From: SIRX01 sp965214475
GTDB taxonomy: Bacteria; Actinomycetota; Rubrobacteria; Rubrobacterales; Rubrobacteraceae
NCBI GenBank assembly: GCA_965214475.1
Contig: OZ243953.1
Location: 1,116,001 to 1,180,000 of the forward strand
Direction: 5' to 3'
Length of the DNA stretch: 64,000 nucleotides
Shown here: positions 42,854 to 51,456 of the stretch, piece after piece
How the letters are laid out: each line of letters opens with the position of its first letter
How positions within the stretch are numbered: position 1 is the stretch's first letter
Notes under the pieces: generated by a model
What the model saw: the letters and a program-made list of their open reading frames with translations, nothing else
The model's database searches: none
Told to the model about the DNA's origin: nothing
Made by a program: the position numbers and the translations under genes

Positions 42854-43219
42854 TTACTCCGTATCGTAGTTGACCAGCTCCAGGTACACCTGCTCGGCGC
42901 CGTCGCCCAGTCTCGGACCCAGCTTGAGGATTCGGGTGTAGCCCGAGTTGCGATCGTCCAGGTCGGGAGCGACGTCCTCGAAGAGCTTCCGCACTATGGT
43001 CTTGTCCTTCAGGACCTTGACCGCCTGCCGGCGGGCGTGCAGATCGTCCTTCTTGGCGGTGTTGACCAGCTTATCCACCACGCCGCGGAGTTCTTTAGCC
43101 TTCGGGCCGGTCGTCTTTATGCGGCCGTGCTGTATGACCTGCCCGGCCATAGTGCCCATCATCAGGTTGCGGTGCTGGGCGTCGCGGCCGAGCTTGCGGC
43201 CCCTCTTGGCGTGTCTCAT
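42854..43219 (-). CDS. rplQ: 50S ribosomal protein L17 (bL17)
   Basis: 121 residues with the L17 start MRHAKRGRKLGRD and the conserved MTMAGQ-like and TGPKAKELRGVVDKL segments. A TTG six bases upstream is in frame, but the ATG at 43219 fits the family, has GAGGAGG upstream, and overlaps the stop of the small preceding gene (ATGA). Confidence 0.95.
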   Translation of the reverse strand: MRHAKRGRKLGRDAQHRNLMMGTMAGQVIQHGRIKTTGPKAKELRGVVDKLVNTAKKDDLHARRQAVKVLKDKTIVRKLFEDVAPDLDDRNSGYTRILKLGPRLGDGAEQVYLELVNYDTE

Positions 43220-43350
43220 CTCCAATCCTCCTCATACTCGGCTATTTTGAGCCGAATTTCCTCGACGTTCTTCGTGCCGAGGTTTCGAACATTCGTCAAC
43301 TCTTCGGAAGGGGCCTCGACCAGAGTCAGGTTATGCTCACTCGGCCTCAT
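43216..43350 (-). CDS. 44-residue protein resembling half of the RNA polymerase alpha C-terminal domain
   Basis: ATG at 43350 to TGA at 43216. Its second half (SEELTNVRNLGTKNVEEIR and following) lines up with the RpoA C-terminal helix-hairpin-helix encoded just upstream (EEELMNIRNLGMKSVDEIR), keeping the Asn-Leu-Gly and Lys that contact DNA in alpha subunits. The first half of that domain is missing. It overlaps the rpoA end by 14 nt (GAGG ahead of the ATG) and the rplQ start by 4 nt, so it sits in frame-shifted register inside the operon and is probably translated. A possible role as a small transcription factor or remnant of a duplicated domain is inference. Confidence 0.6.
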   Translation of the reverse strand: MRPSEHNLTLVEAPSEELTNVRNLGTKNVEEIRLKIAEYEEDWR

Positions 43351-44281
43351 AGCCCTCACTCTCCAGCTCGTACCCGATCTCCGAGAGCTTCGACCGGATC
43401 TCATCCACGCTCTTCATGCCGAGGTTGCGGATGTTCATCAACTCTTCCTCGGTCATCGTGGCGAGCTGGCCGATGGTGTCCACCCCCTCGCGCTTGAGGC
43501 AGTTGTATGAACGTACCGTCAGCTCCAGTTCCTCGACCAGACGCTCGTCAGTTATAACCGTCCTTCCAGAACCCCGACGGGTCTCGGTGCTCCGAGTGCC
43601 CTCGTAGCCGTCCGTAAAGAGCCCGAGGATGTCTATAAGCTGCTTGGAGGCCTCTTGAAGAGCCTCACGCGGCTCTATCCTACCGTCGGTAAATACTTCC
43701 AGCGTCAAAGAGTCCAGGTCGGTCCGCGCGCCGGCACGAGCTTCACTCACCGAGTAGTTCACCCGCTGGACCGGGGAGAACAGCGAATCCACTGCTATAA
43801 CCCCGATAGGATCGGCGTCGCTCTTGTTCTGCTCGGCCCGGACGTAGCCCTGGCCGTTCTCGACCGTCAGGCGGAGGTCCAGATGCCCGTCCTCGGAGAC
43901 GCTCGCGAGGTAGGCGTCCGGGGAGACGACCTCCACGTCAGCTTTTAGCTCGATGTCCTCACCAGTGACTTCGCCGGGACCGTCTTTGATGATCTCCAAC
44001 TCCATCGGCTCGTCGCGCTCCAGCTTGAACTTCATGTTCTTAACGTTAAGGATAATGTCCACGACGTCCTCACGGACACCGGGAATTGTGGAGAACTCGT
44101 GCTGAACGCCTTCTATCCGGATTTTGGTGACCGAGGCTCCGGAGAGCCCGCTGAGCATTACCCGCCGGAGCGAGTTGCCCAGAGTATGACCCAGCCCGCG
44201 AGGGAGCGGCTCGGCCACGAAGATCGCCCGCTGGCCGTCTTCTTCTTCCACCCTGAAACGGGGTGGCGCTATATCTAACAT
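43337..44281 (-). CDS. rpoA: DNA-directed RNA polymerase subunit alpha
   Basis: 314 residues. The N-terminal assembly domain (about 1-230) has LPRGLGHTLGNSLRRVMLSGLSGASV; the C-terminal domain (about 245-314) has the DNA and activator-binding segment RSYNCLKREGVDTIGQLA and MNIRNLGMKS. The ATG at 44281 is preferred to an in-frame TTG six bases upstream because AGGTGG then stands at a normal distance. Confidence 0.96.
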   Translation of the reverse strand: MLDIAPPRFRVEEEDGQRAIFVAEPLPRGLGHTLGNSLRRVMLSGLSGASVTKIRIEGVQHEFSTIPGVREDVVDIILNVKNMKFKLERDEPMELEIIKDGPGEVTGEDIELKADVEVVSPDAYLASVSEDGHLDLRLTVENGQGYVRAEQNKSDADPIGVIAVDSLFSPVQRVNYSVSEARAGARTDLDSLTLEVFTDGRIEPREALQEASKQLIDILGLFTDGYEGTRSTETRRGSGRTVITDERLVEELELTVRSYNCLKREGVDTIGQLATMTEEELMNIRNLGMKSVDEIRSKLSEIGYELESEGYEAE

Positions 44282-44318
44282 CGTCAAAAAACCACCTGCT
44301 TGGAATAAATAGGTTTTA

Positions 44319-44921
44319 CTACCGGCTGTAGAACTCGATAATTAGTTGCTCTTCGACCGGCGTGTCGATCTCGTCCCGGGTAGGCGTGTGCAGTATCCGG
44401 CCGGTGAAGTTCTCGTGATCTGCCTCCAGCCAGGCCGGGACCGCCACAACGTTCTCTACCGCGTTCACTACGGGCTCCAGGCTACGACTCTTCTCCCGGA
44501 CCGCGAGCACGTCGCCCGGACGCATGATCGCCGACGGTATATCGTGCTTTTTGCCGTTTAGCTCGAAGTGGCCGTGGACCACGAGCTGCCGAGCCTGCGG
44601 CCGGCTGGTCGCAAATCCCATCCGGAAGACCACATTGTCTACCCTGAGCTCCATACGGCGGAGCAAGTTCTCACCGGTAACGCCCTGCGACCGGGCCGCC
44701 TCTTCGTAGGCGCGGCTGAACTGCTTCTCGGAGACCCCATAGTACCAACGAGCCTTCTGCTTCTCCATAAGCCGGATGCCGAACTCCGTCTGCTTCTGTC
44801 GTCCCCGACCGTGTTCGCCGGGCGGATAAGGCTTCTTCTCCAACGGGTTCTTCCGCATCGAAGAGAGCATCACCCCGGCCCGCCGGTCTCGCCGGCCCCT
44901 GGGTCCTGTATAACGTGCCAC
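44319..44921 (-). CDS. rpsD: 30S ribosomal protein S4 (uS4)
   Basis: 200 residues, GTG start, with the S4 N-terminal RRDRRAG block and the RNA-binding S4 domain (MELRVDNVVFRMGFATSRPQARQLV, GHFELNGKKHDIPS). It lacks the zinc cysteines of some S4 proteins. S4 is an early assembler of the 30S body and often represses its operon. Confidence 0.96.
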   Translation of the reverse strand: MARYTGPRGRRDRRAGVMLSSMRKNPLEKKPYPPGEHGRGRQKQTEFGIRLMEKQKARWYYGVSEKQFSRAYEEAARSQGVTGENLLRRMELRVDNVVFRMGFATSRPQARQLVVHGHFELNGKKHDIPSAIMRPGDVLAVREKSRSLEPVVNAVENVVAVPAWLEADHENFTGRILHTPTRDEIDTPVEEQLIIEFYSR

Positions 44922-44962
44922 TGCTCTGCTACCTCCTGCTTTCTTCTAGCCTCACGGTTCGC

Positions 44963-45373
44963 CTAGCCCCGGCGCCGTTTTGTTTGCCGGCAACCGTTGT
45001 GCGGCTGGCCCGTAACGTCCCGGATACCCAGAACTTCTATGCCCATCGATTGGAAAGTTCGGGCGGCCATATCCCGGCCCGAGCCGTGGCCCTTGACCTC
45101 GATGTCTACCCGGCGTACGCCCTGTTCCATCGCCTTGTTCGCGCAACTCTCCGCCGTCATCTGGGCGGCGTAAGGCGTACTCTTGCGGCTGCCCTTGAAG
45201 CCCAAAGCGCCGGCCGATTCCCAGGATATGACGTTGCCCTCCTGGTCGGAGACACTGACGATAGTGTTGTTGAACGAGCTCTTTATGTGGACTATGCCGG
45301 TCGAGATATTCTTGCGAACTCTGCGACGAGAGCGACTCGCTCCCCGGCCTCGCTGCTGTCGTTGACGCCCCAT
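44963..45373 (-). CDS. rpsK: 30S ribosomal protein S11 (uS11)
   Basis: 136 residues of the 30S platform, with GIVHIKSSFNNTIVSVSD, GFKGSRKSTPYAAQ and GHGSGRDMAARTFQSMG. The basic, glycine-rich N-terminal tail (GRQRQQRGRGASRSRRR) is longer than in E. coli. The ATG immediately follows the rpsM stop. Confidence 0.96.
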   Translation of the reverse strand: MGRQRQQRGRGASRSRRRVRKNISTGIVHIKSSFNNTIVSVSDQEGNVISWESAGALGFKGSRKSTPYAAQMTAESCANKAMEQGVRRVDIEVKGHGSGRDMAARTFQSMGIEVLGIRDVTGQPHNGCRQTKRRRG

Positions 45374-45745
45374 TTAGCCCTTCTTCCTTCCGCCGATGGA
45401 CGGCTTCGGACCCTTGCGCTGGCGGGCGTTGGTCTTCGTCCGCTGGCCGCGCACCGGAAGACCCCGGCGATGCCGGATGCCCCGGTAAGAGCCGATCTCC
45501 ATGAGCCGCCGAATGTTCTGGTTAGTATCGCGCCGGAGGTCGCCTTCGACCTCCAGGTTCTGGTCGATGTAGGCCCGGATCTTGCTGACCTCGCCCTCGG
45601 CGAGGTCTCGCACCTTCGTGTCGCGATCCACTTCGGCTGAATCACAGATCTTCTTGGCCGTCGAATGACCGATGCCGAAGATGTAAGTCAGGCCGATCTC
45701 GACCCGCTTCTCTCTTGGGAGGTCTATTCCCGCTATCCGCGCCAT
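45374..45745 (-). CDS. rpsM: 30S ribosomal protein S13 (uS13)
   Basis: 123 residues, beginning MARIAGIDLPREKRVEIGLTY, with the helix-two-turn-helix region and the C-terminal GLPVRGQRTKTNARQRKG that reaches the P-site tRNA. It begins one base after the rpmJ stop. Confidence 0.97.
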   Translation of the reverse strand: MARIAGIDLPREKRVEIGLTYIFGIGHSTAKKICDSAEVDRDTKVRDLAEGEVSKIRAYIDQNLEVEGDLRRDTNQNIRRLMEIGSYRGIRHRRGLPVRGQRTKTNARQRKGPKPSIGGRKKG

Positions 45746-45746
45746 A

Positions 45747-45860
45747 CTATCCCTGCCTCTGCTTGTGTCTGGGGTTCGAGCAGATCACCCGTACCACGCC
45801 GCCGCGGCGGATGACCTTGCACCGCTCACAGATCGGCTTCACGCTCGCTCGCACTTTCAA
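45747..45860 (-). CDS. rpmJ: 50S ribosomal protein L36 (bL36)
   Basis: 37 residues from a TTG at 45860: KVRASVKPICERCKVIRR, then VICSNPRHKQRQG. The CxxC pair, the third Cys and the His make the zinc ribbon of the zinc-binding L36 form. GGAGAG lies upstream. The gene occupies the usual place between infA and rpsM. Confidence 0.95.
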   Translation of the reverse strand: MKVRASVKPICERCKVIRRGGVVRVICSNPRHKQRQG

Positions 45861-45887
45861 AACTCTCTCCTTCTTCCTTCTAGTCTT

Positions 45888-46109
45888 CTAATTCCGGAAC
45901 CTGTAAGTAATACGTCCCCGGCTCAAGTCATAGGGGCTCAACTCGACCTTGACCCGGTCTCCCGGCAGAATCCGGATGTAGTGCATCCGCATCTTGCCCG
46001 ATATGTGGGCCAAAACCTCGTGCCCGTTCTCAAGATCCACGCGGAACTGAGTGTTGGGCAAGGCCTCGGTTATCGTGCCTTCTACCTCTATGGCATCTTC
46101 TTTAGCCAA
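45888..46109 (-). CDS. infA: Translation initiation factor IF-1
   Basis: 73 residues forming the single OB-fold of IF-1 (MAKEDAIEVEGTITEALPN, then MRMHYIRILPGDRVKVELSPYDL and GRITYRFRN). TTG start, preceded by a full AAGGAGGT site only 3 nt away. Confidence 0.97.
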   Translation of the reverse strand: MAKEDAIEVEGTITEALPNTQFRVDLENGHEVLAHISGKMRMHYIRILPGDRVKVELSPYDLSRGRITYRFRN

Positions 46110-46172
46110 GGACCTCCTTAGATCTCTTTCTCAGGGTCGTTACAAAGTGGCTGAAGCCAAACGAATATACTA

Positions 46173-46970
46173 TCACGCAACGTCCGTTTCTCCCACTTCC
46201 CGGCCGCTCTCCGTCAATACCCACGGGCCGTTCTCTGTGACGGCTATCGTGTGCTCGAAGTGGGCCGAGGGCGAGTCGTCAGCGGTGTAGATGGACCATC
46301 CGTCCCACTCGCTGATGCGAATATCGTAGCTCCCCAGCGTGATCATGGGTTCTATGGCGAAGACCATGCCGGTCTTGAGTCGAACGCCGGTGTCGGGAGC
46401 GCCGTAGTTGGGAATCTGGGGGTCTTCATGCATTTTACGCCCCACACCGTGAGAGACGAGGTCCCTCACCACACCATATCCCTCCGGCTCGGCGACCGAC
46501 TGTATAGCGTGTCCAACATCTCCGAGACGCTTGCCGAGGCGCATCTGGTCCGTGGCCGCCGCCAGACATCGCTGCGTAACGTCTAGCAGCTTCTGAGTAT
46601 CTTCAGCTATCTCTCCCACGGCCACCGTGATCGCGCTATCTGTAACGAAGCCTTCATAACGAACACCTACGTCCAGAGAGATGATGTCGCCCTCTTTCAA
46701 CCGGTGTGCCGTGGGAATACCGTGTACGATCATGGCGTTCGGCGAGGCGCAAATAGAACCGGGGAAGTCCGGCGCGCCGGACGATCCCGGATAGCCTTTG
46801 AACTCCGGCGTGCCGCCACCCTCACGGATAAACTCTTCGGCGAGTCGATCCAGCTCGCGGGTCGTGACGCCGGGTCGGGCGTTCTCAGAGAGCATGTTCA
46901 GGCAAGCGCCGGTAATGCGGCCACCCTCGCGCATCGCCTCCAGTTCGCCTTTGCTCTTGCGGACGATCAT
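46173..46970 (-). CDS. map: Methionine aminopeptidase, type I
   Basis: 265 residues of the M24 fold. Unlike the M24 protein at 2.2-3.2 kb, all metal ligands are seen: Asp in SLDVGVRYEGFVTDSAIT (two Asp), His in VSHGVGRKMHEDPQIPNYG, Glu in VFAIEPMI and Glu in the C-terminal FEHTIAVTE. It removes the initiator methionine and lies between adk and infA as usual. Confidence 0.96.
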   Translation of the reverse strand: MIVRKSKGELEAMREGGRITGACLNMLSENARPGVTTRELDRLAEEFIREGGGTPEFKGYPGSSGAPDFPGSICASPNAMIVHGIPTAHRLKEGDIISLDVGVRYEGFVTDSAITVAVGEIAEDTQKLLDVTQRCLAAATDQMRLGKRLGDVGHAIQSVAEPEGYGVVRDLVSHGVGRKMHEDPQIPNYGAPDTGVRLKTGMVFAIEPMITLGSYDIRISEWDGWSIYTADDSPSAHFEHTIAVTENGPWVLTESGREVGETDVA

Positions 46971-46974
46971 GCGG

Positions 46975-47613
46975 TTAAGAAGTCTCCCCGTTTAAAGCTG
47001 CCATAACGTCCTCTGTAACCTCCGGGATGTCCTGGGTTGCATCGATGGTCGCCAGGATGTTCTTCTCCGCGTAGTAGTCCTTCAGAGGTTCGGTCTGGTC
47101 GTGGTAGATCTCCAACCGGCGCCGGATCGACTCCTCCGTGTCGTCGTCCCGCTGCACGAACGGACCGGGATCTTCCTCGTCATCCTCCGGCGGTGGATCG
47201 TGTTCTATGTGATAAATTTCTCCAGTTTCCTCGCTCTGGCGACGACCCGAGAGCCGCGCCACGAGCTCGTCATCCGGCGCTTCGAGCACGATTGCGGCGT
47301 CCAATTCCATGTCCCGCTCGTCAAGGGCTCCGTCCAACGCGTGAGCTTGGGCCTCGTTGCGCGGGAAGCCGTCCAGAAGCCAGGAATCATTCTGCTCCAG
47401 GTACGGCATAGTCATCTCGATGATGATCTCATCCGGGACGAGTTCTCCCCGGTCGTTGTAGTCCTTTATCTGCTCCCCAAGCTCTGAGCCGGATTTGATC
47501 TCCGCGCGCACCAAATCGCCGGTGGCGATGTGCTCCGCCCCGGTTTCCTCCGAGATACGCTGCGCCTGGGTTCCTTTTCCTGCGCCCTGCGGGCCAAGTA
47601 TTACTACTTTCAT
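46975..47613 (-). CDS. adk: Adenylate kinase
   Basis: 212 residues. The P-loop is GPQGAGKGTQ, the NMP-binding part contains HIATGDLVRAEI, the LID follows LSGRRQSEETGEIYH, and the usual RRRLEIYHDQT ends the core. The LID has no zinc cysteines. A GTG at 47628 is in frame and overlaps secY, but the ATG at 47613 matches the family N-terminus MKVVILGPQG. Confidence 0.95.
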   Translation of the reverse strand: MKVVILGPQGAGKGTQAQRISEETGAEHIATGDLVRAEIKSGSELGEQIKDYNDRGELVPDEIIIEMTMPYLEQNDSWLLDGFPRNEAQAHALDGALDERDMELDAAIVLEAPDDELVARLSGRRQSEETGEIYHIEHDPPPEDDEEDPGPFVQRDDDTEESIRRRLEIYHDQTEPLKDYYAEKNILATIDATQDIPEVTEDVMAALNGETS

Positions 47614-47617
47614 CCCC

Positions 47618-48925
47618 TTATCTTCCACTCCTCAAGAATCCTTCGTAGTTACGCATCATCAACTGGCTTTCGAGTTGGCGCACCGTATCCAGCGACACAC
47701 CAACCACGATCAATATCGAGGTGCCCCCGATAAAGATGGTAGACGGCAGACCAAGAAGCGGCGTGATCAGATATGGCACCACCGCCACAGCCGCCAGGAA
47801 GAAGGCTCCGAACAACGTGATCCTGGTCAGCACCGTGTTGAGGTACTCCGCTGTCGGGCGTCCCGGACGATAGCCCGGCACGTAGCCACCACTCTTCTTC
47901 AGGTTCTCCGCGTGCTCGATCGGGTTGAACTGCACGGCGGTATAGAAATACGTGAACATGATGATCAGCAAGGCGAACAGGACCAAGTACGGTACGCCGC
48001 TCCCAGCAGCGGAACCCGGCGGTCCGAAGAAGTTGGCGAGCTGATACAGGAACGAATCCTGGTTTCCGCCGGAGGCGAACGTCGTCAGCACCGTCGGGAA
48101 AATAAGGAGTGAAGAAGCGAAGATGATCGGGATGACCCCGGCCATGTTCACCTTGAGCGGCAGGTAGGTAGATCCACCCTGGCTCATCTTACGACCGACC
48201 TGACGCCGGGCGTAGGTGATCGGGATTCGACGCTGGCCTTCGTTCACGAACACGATTGCCGCCACAATGATAACCAGCAGTATCGCCAGAACCACCAGAG
48301 AGAGTGGACCAACGCTTCCCGACAACAGAGCGCGTATGGCGCTCGGAGCTTGCGAGATGATCGAGGCCGTAATGATAAGTGAAATACCGTTACCCAAGCC
48401 CCGCTGGGAGATCTGCTCTCCCATCCACATAATCAGCATAACCCCCGCTGTAAGGGTTACGATCATCAGGAAAATGTCAACGGCAGTAGCACCCGCTACT
48501 GCCGTGCGGAACTGCTCTGCGCGAGTAAAATAGATCGACATTGCTATGGACTGAAGGAACGCCAGTGCCAGCGTGAAGTACCGGGTGTATTGTGTGATCT
48601 TCTGTTGTCCGGTATCCCCCTCCCGCGCAAGCTCCTGCAGCCGCGGTATCGCTACCGTCATGAGGTTCATGACGATGGCCGCCGTAATGTACGGCATGAT
48701 CCCGAGCGAGAAAACCGCGAGGTTGTTGAACGCGCCACCGGTGAACACCCCAAAGAGCTGCGATACGGAATTCTGCGTACCTGCGCCCTGAGCCAGCGCC
48801 GAGGCGTCGACGCCCGGCAGCGGTATGAAAGCCCCGAGCCGATACAGGGCTATGATAACCGCCGTGAACATCAGCTTCCGGCGCAGATCCGGTACGCGCC
48901 AGGCGTTTGCGAGGGCTCCTAACAT
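47618..48925 (-). CDS. secY: Protein translocase subunit SecY
   Basis: The central pore protein of the Sec translocon, 435 residues with ten transmembrane helices. It begins with the amphipathic WRVPDLRRKLMFTAVII and shows the plug region GIMPYITAAIVMNLM and ISQRGLGNGISL, with cytoplasmic loops bearing ARRQVGRKMSQGG and EHAENLKKSGGYVPGYRPGR. It follows rplO by 4 nt. Confidence 0.97.
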   Translation of the reverse strand: MLGALANAWRVPDLRRKLMFTAVIIALYRLGAFIPLPGVDASALAQGAGTQNSVSQLFGVFTGGAFNNLAVFSLGIMPYITAAIVMNLMTVAIPRLQELAREGDTGQQKITQYTRYFTLALAFLQSIAMSIYFTRAEQFRTAVAGATAVDIFLMIVTLTAGVMLIMWMGEQISQRGLGNGISLIITASIISQAPSAIRALLSGSVGPLSLVVLAILLVIIVAAIVFVNEGQRRIPITYARRQVGRKMSQGGSTYLPLKVNMAGVIPIIFASSLLIFPTVLTTFASGGNQDSFLYQLANFFGPPGSAAGSGVPYLVLFALLIIMFTYFYTAVQFNPIEHAENLKKSGGYVPGYRPGRPTAEYLNTVLTRITLFGAFFLAAVAVVPYLITPLLGLPSTIFIGGTSILIVVGVSLDTVRQLESQLMMRNYEGFLRSGR

Positions 48926-48929
48926 CTAG

Positions 48930-49391
48930 CTATCGCTCCAGTATCTCGGTGCTCCCACCGGCGGCCTCGATCTTCTCCTTCGCCGACCGGCTGAAAGCGT
49001 GGGCACTGACGGTTACGGACCGATCGATCTCCCCGTCGCCGAGGATCTTGACGAGCTTCGCGTTTTTTCTTACCATACCAGCGTCCCTTAACTCCTCCGG
49101 CCCAATGGTATCACCGGAAACTTCTCCGAGTTGCCTCAAATTTATCGGCGCGTACACCGTAGGGCGTGCCACCGTGTGGCGTCCGCGGGCCTCGCCCTTT
49201 AGGCGCGGCAACCGCCGCTGCAGCGGCATCTGTCCGCCCTCGTAGCTTGCAAACCCCGAAGCTCCGGACCGGGACTTGGCCCCGCCGTGGCCGCGGCCGC
49301 TGGTCTTTCCATGTCCCGAGCCCGTACCGCGTCCGACGCGCTTGCGCGATTTCGTGGAACCGGCGGCCGGTGAAAGTTCGTTAAGTCTCAC
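48930..49391 (-). CDS. rplO: 50S ribosomal protein L15 (uL15)
   Basis: 153 residues, start RLNELSPAAGSTKSRKRVGRG and the glycine-rich GSGHGKTSGRGHGGAKSR segment, then the globular part with MPLQRRLPRLKG. GTG start overlapping rpmD by one base. Confidence 0.97.
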   Translation of the reverse strand: MRLNELSPAAGSTKSRKRVGRGTGSGHGKTSGRGHGGAKSRSGASGFASYEGGQMPLQRRLPRLKGEARGRHTVARPTVYAPINLRQLGEVSGDTIGPEELRDAGMVRKNAKLVKILGDGEIDRSVTVSAHAFSRSAKEKIEAAGGSTEILER

Positions 49392-49576
49392 TACTCTTCA
49401 ACCTCCTCGACGTGAACCAGGTGGCGCACGTTCTGGACCATACCCCGGATCTGGGGCGTGTCGTTGTGGACCCGCGAGTCCCGGATGCGCTTCAGGCCCA
49501 ACGCCCGCACCGTCTTCTTGTGGTTACCGAGAGACCCGATAACGCTCTTCATCTGCGTAACTTTTAGTTGGCTCAT
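49391..49576 (-). CDS. rpmD: 50S ribosomal protein L30 (uL30)
   Basis: 61 residues, bacterial short form: LKVTQMKSVIGSLGNHKKTV, then LGLKRIRDSRVHNDTPQIRG and MVQNVRHLV. It overlaps rpsE by 4 nt. Confidence 0.95.
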   Translation of the reverse strand: MSQLKVTQMKSVIGSLGNHKKTVRALGLKRIRDSRVHNDTPQIRGMVQNVRHLVHVEEVEE

Positions 49577-50109
49577 GAGGTGATCTTCACCCCCCGCATC
49601 TGTTCGATCTCGGCCTTGGACCGGAGCTGCTTGAGCCCCTGCTCCGTGGCCTTTACCAGGTTCACCGAAGTGGTGGAACCGAGCGCTTTCGTCAGCACGT
49701 CCTTGATCCCGGCGAGCTCCAATACCGCCCGAACGCCGCCACCCGCAATAACCCCCGTACCTTCCGAGGCCGGCTTTAGCATCACGTCCGAGCTAAGGAA
49801 CTTACCTAAAACCGCGTGCGGAATAGTGGTGTTCCTCATCGGCACCTGGAACATCGCGTGCCGAGCCTTCTCCTGGCCCTTAGCAATAGCTGCGGGTACT
49901 CCGTTCGCCTTGCCCAGACCGACCCCTACGCGGCCTTTGCCGTCGCCGACGACGACCAGGGCGCTAAAGTTAAAGCGCCGGCCGCCCTTGACGACCTTCG
50001 AGACGCGCCGGATCTCTACTACGCGATCCTGAAACTCCGTATCGCGCTGGCGTCCGCCACGTCCGCCGCGACCTCCGCCGCCTCTATTATCGTTTCTACC
50101 TCGACCCAA
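49573..50109 (-). CDS. rpsE: 30S ribosomal protein S5 (uS5)
   Basis: 178 residues. The double-stranded-RNA-like S5 domain starts at FQDRVVEIRRVSKVVKGGRR, with the glycine loop VGDGKGRVGVGLGKANGVP, followed by the C-terminal domain GTGVIAGGGVRAVLELAGI. A glycine/arginine-rich tail (about 1-25, GRGRNDNRGGGGRGGRGG) precedes it. Confidence 0.97.
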   Translation of the reverse strand: MGRGRNDNRGGGGRGGRGGRQRDTEFQDRVVEIRRVSKVVKGGRRFNFSALVVVGDGKGRVGVGLGKANGVPAAIAKGQEKARHAMFQVPMRNTTIPHAVLGKFLSSDVMLKPASEGTGVIAGGGVRAVLELAGIKDVLTKALGSTTSVNLVKATEQGLKQLRSKAEIEQMRGVKITS

Positions 50110-50127
50110 GACCTGACCTCCTGATTT

Positions 50128-50478
50128 CTAAAGCTTTAATCCGCCGGAGCGGGCGCCCTCTGCAAGCGCGGCCACCCGGCCGTGATATCGGTTGCCGCCC
50201 CGATCGAAGACGACCTCTTCTATGTCCGCGGCCTTCGCCCGCTCAGCGATCAGTTCGCCGACCTTCCGGGCGGCTTCGACACGGTTTTCTGCGTCGCCGG
50301 CCTCGCGGGAATCGACGGCGACCAGCGTGTGGCCCTCATCGTCGTCCACGAGCTGGGCGTAGATATGTACGTTCGAGCGGTACACCGAGAGCCGCGGACG
50401 CTCGGCGGTGCCGTAGATCCGGCGCCTAACCCGCTTCCGCCGCTTATCGCGGTGCGCTCTTTTCTCCAAAGTTGCCAT
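50128..50478 (-). CDS. rplR: 50S ribosomal protein L18 (uL18)
   Basis: 116 residues; basic start KRAHRDKRRKRVRRRIYGT, then RPRLSVYRSNVHIYAQLVDD and the conserved end FDRGGNRYHGRVAALAEGAR. L18 binds 5S rRNA together with L5 and L25. Confidence 0.97.
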   Translation of the reverse strand: MATLEKRAHRDKRRKRVRRRIYGTAERPRLSVYRSNVHIYAQLVDDDEGHTLVAVDSREAGDAENRVEAARKVGELIAERAKAADIEEVVFDRGGNRYHGRVAALAEGARSGGLKL

Positions 50479-50502
50479 CTGGTTTCTCTTCCTTTCCTAC
50501 CG

Positions 50503-51036
50503 CTAACCGGCTTTGCCGACTTTGCGACGGATCGTCTCGTCCTCGTAGCGGATGCCTTTGCCCTTGTACGGCTCCGGCGGACGAACCTTCCGAATCTCCG
50601 CCGCCGTCTGGCCGACCCGCTGCTTGTCTATCCCGCGCACGATAATCGTCGTCGGCGCCGGAACCTCGAAATCTATCCCCTCACGAGGCGAGATCGAGAC
50701 CGGATGCGAATACCCGACCTGCAGGTTTATATCCTGCCCCTGCAACGCCGCCCGATATCCAACGCCCGCTATCTGCAGCGTCCGGGTGAAGCCATCCGTC
50801 ACACCGGTAACAGCGTTCTGCAACAACGACCGCGTTAGCCCGTGCATGGACTTGTGCTCCGGCGACTCCGAGGCCCGCTCCAAGACGATACTTCCGTCCT
50901 CCTGCTTCACCTCGACGCCCTTGCCGATAGGTACTTCCAACTCGCCCTTCGGACCGGTCACTTTTACGCTGCGGCCCGAGACATCTACCTGTACGCCGCC
51001 CGGTACTTCGACCGGTGCTTTACCAATTCTCGACAT
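50503..51036 (-). CDS. rplF: 50S ribosomal protein L6 (uL6)
   Basis: 177 residues with two related L6 domains: SRIGKAPVEVPGGVQVDVSG and, in the second, VRPPEPYKGKGIRYEDE, the L6 signature near the C-terminus. It lies 24 bp upstream of rplR. Confidence 0.97.
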   Translation of the reverse strand: MSRIGKAPVEVPGGVQVDVSGRSVKVTGPKGELEVPIGKGVEVKQEDGSIVLERASESPEHKSMHGLTRSLLQNAVTGVTDGFTRTLQIAGVGYRAALQGQDINLQVGYSHPVSISPREGIDFEVPAPTTIIVRGIDKQRVGQTAAEIRKVRPPEPYKGKGIRYEDETIRRKVGKAG

Positions 51037-51051
51037 AAACGCTCAATCCTC

Positions 51052-51450
51052 CTAGTAGACGAAGCAGAGGACTTCGCCGCCAATGCCCTGCCTGCGGGCC
51101 TTGTGGTCGGTGAGTATCCCCCGCGAAGTCGAGAGTATCGCCACGCCGAGCCCGTCGAGCACCCGTGGGATATCCGACTGCTTGCGGTAAACCCGCCGTC
51201 CTGGACGGCTCATGCGCCGCAGTCCGGTGATGGCCCGCTGTCCGTCAGGACCGTACTTCAACTCTATCGTGAGCTTTGCCTCGGCCCCGGAGCCGCTCTC
51301 GGAATAGTCCTGAATGTAACCCTCTTCTCTCAGGATACGCGCGAGATCCGCCTTCATCCTGGAGTTGGGTATCTCGACCGTGTTGTGTTTTGCCATTCCC
51401 GCGTTGCGGATACGGGTTAAGAAATCCGCTATAGGATCATTTACCGCCAT
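51052..51450 (-). CDS. rpsH: 30S ribosomal protein S8 (uS8)
   Basis: 132 residues; NDPIADFLTRIRNAGMAKHN at the N-terminus and the RNA-binding C-terminal GLGVAILSTSRGILTDHKAR. In E. coli S8 represses the spc operon; no corresponding mRNA site was looked for in detail here. Confidence 0.97.
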   Translation of the reverse strand: MAVNDPIADFLTRIRNAGMAKHNTVEIPNSRMKADLARILREEGYIQDYSESGSGAEAKLTIELKYGPDGQRAITGLRRMSRPGRRVYRKQSDIPRVLDGLGVAILSTSRGILTDHKARRQGIGGEVLCFVY

Positions 51451-51456
51451 CTCTAC

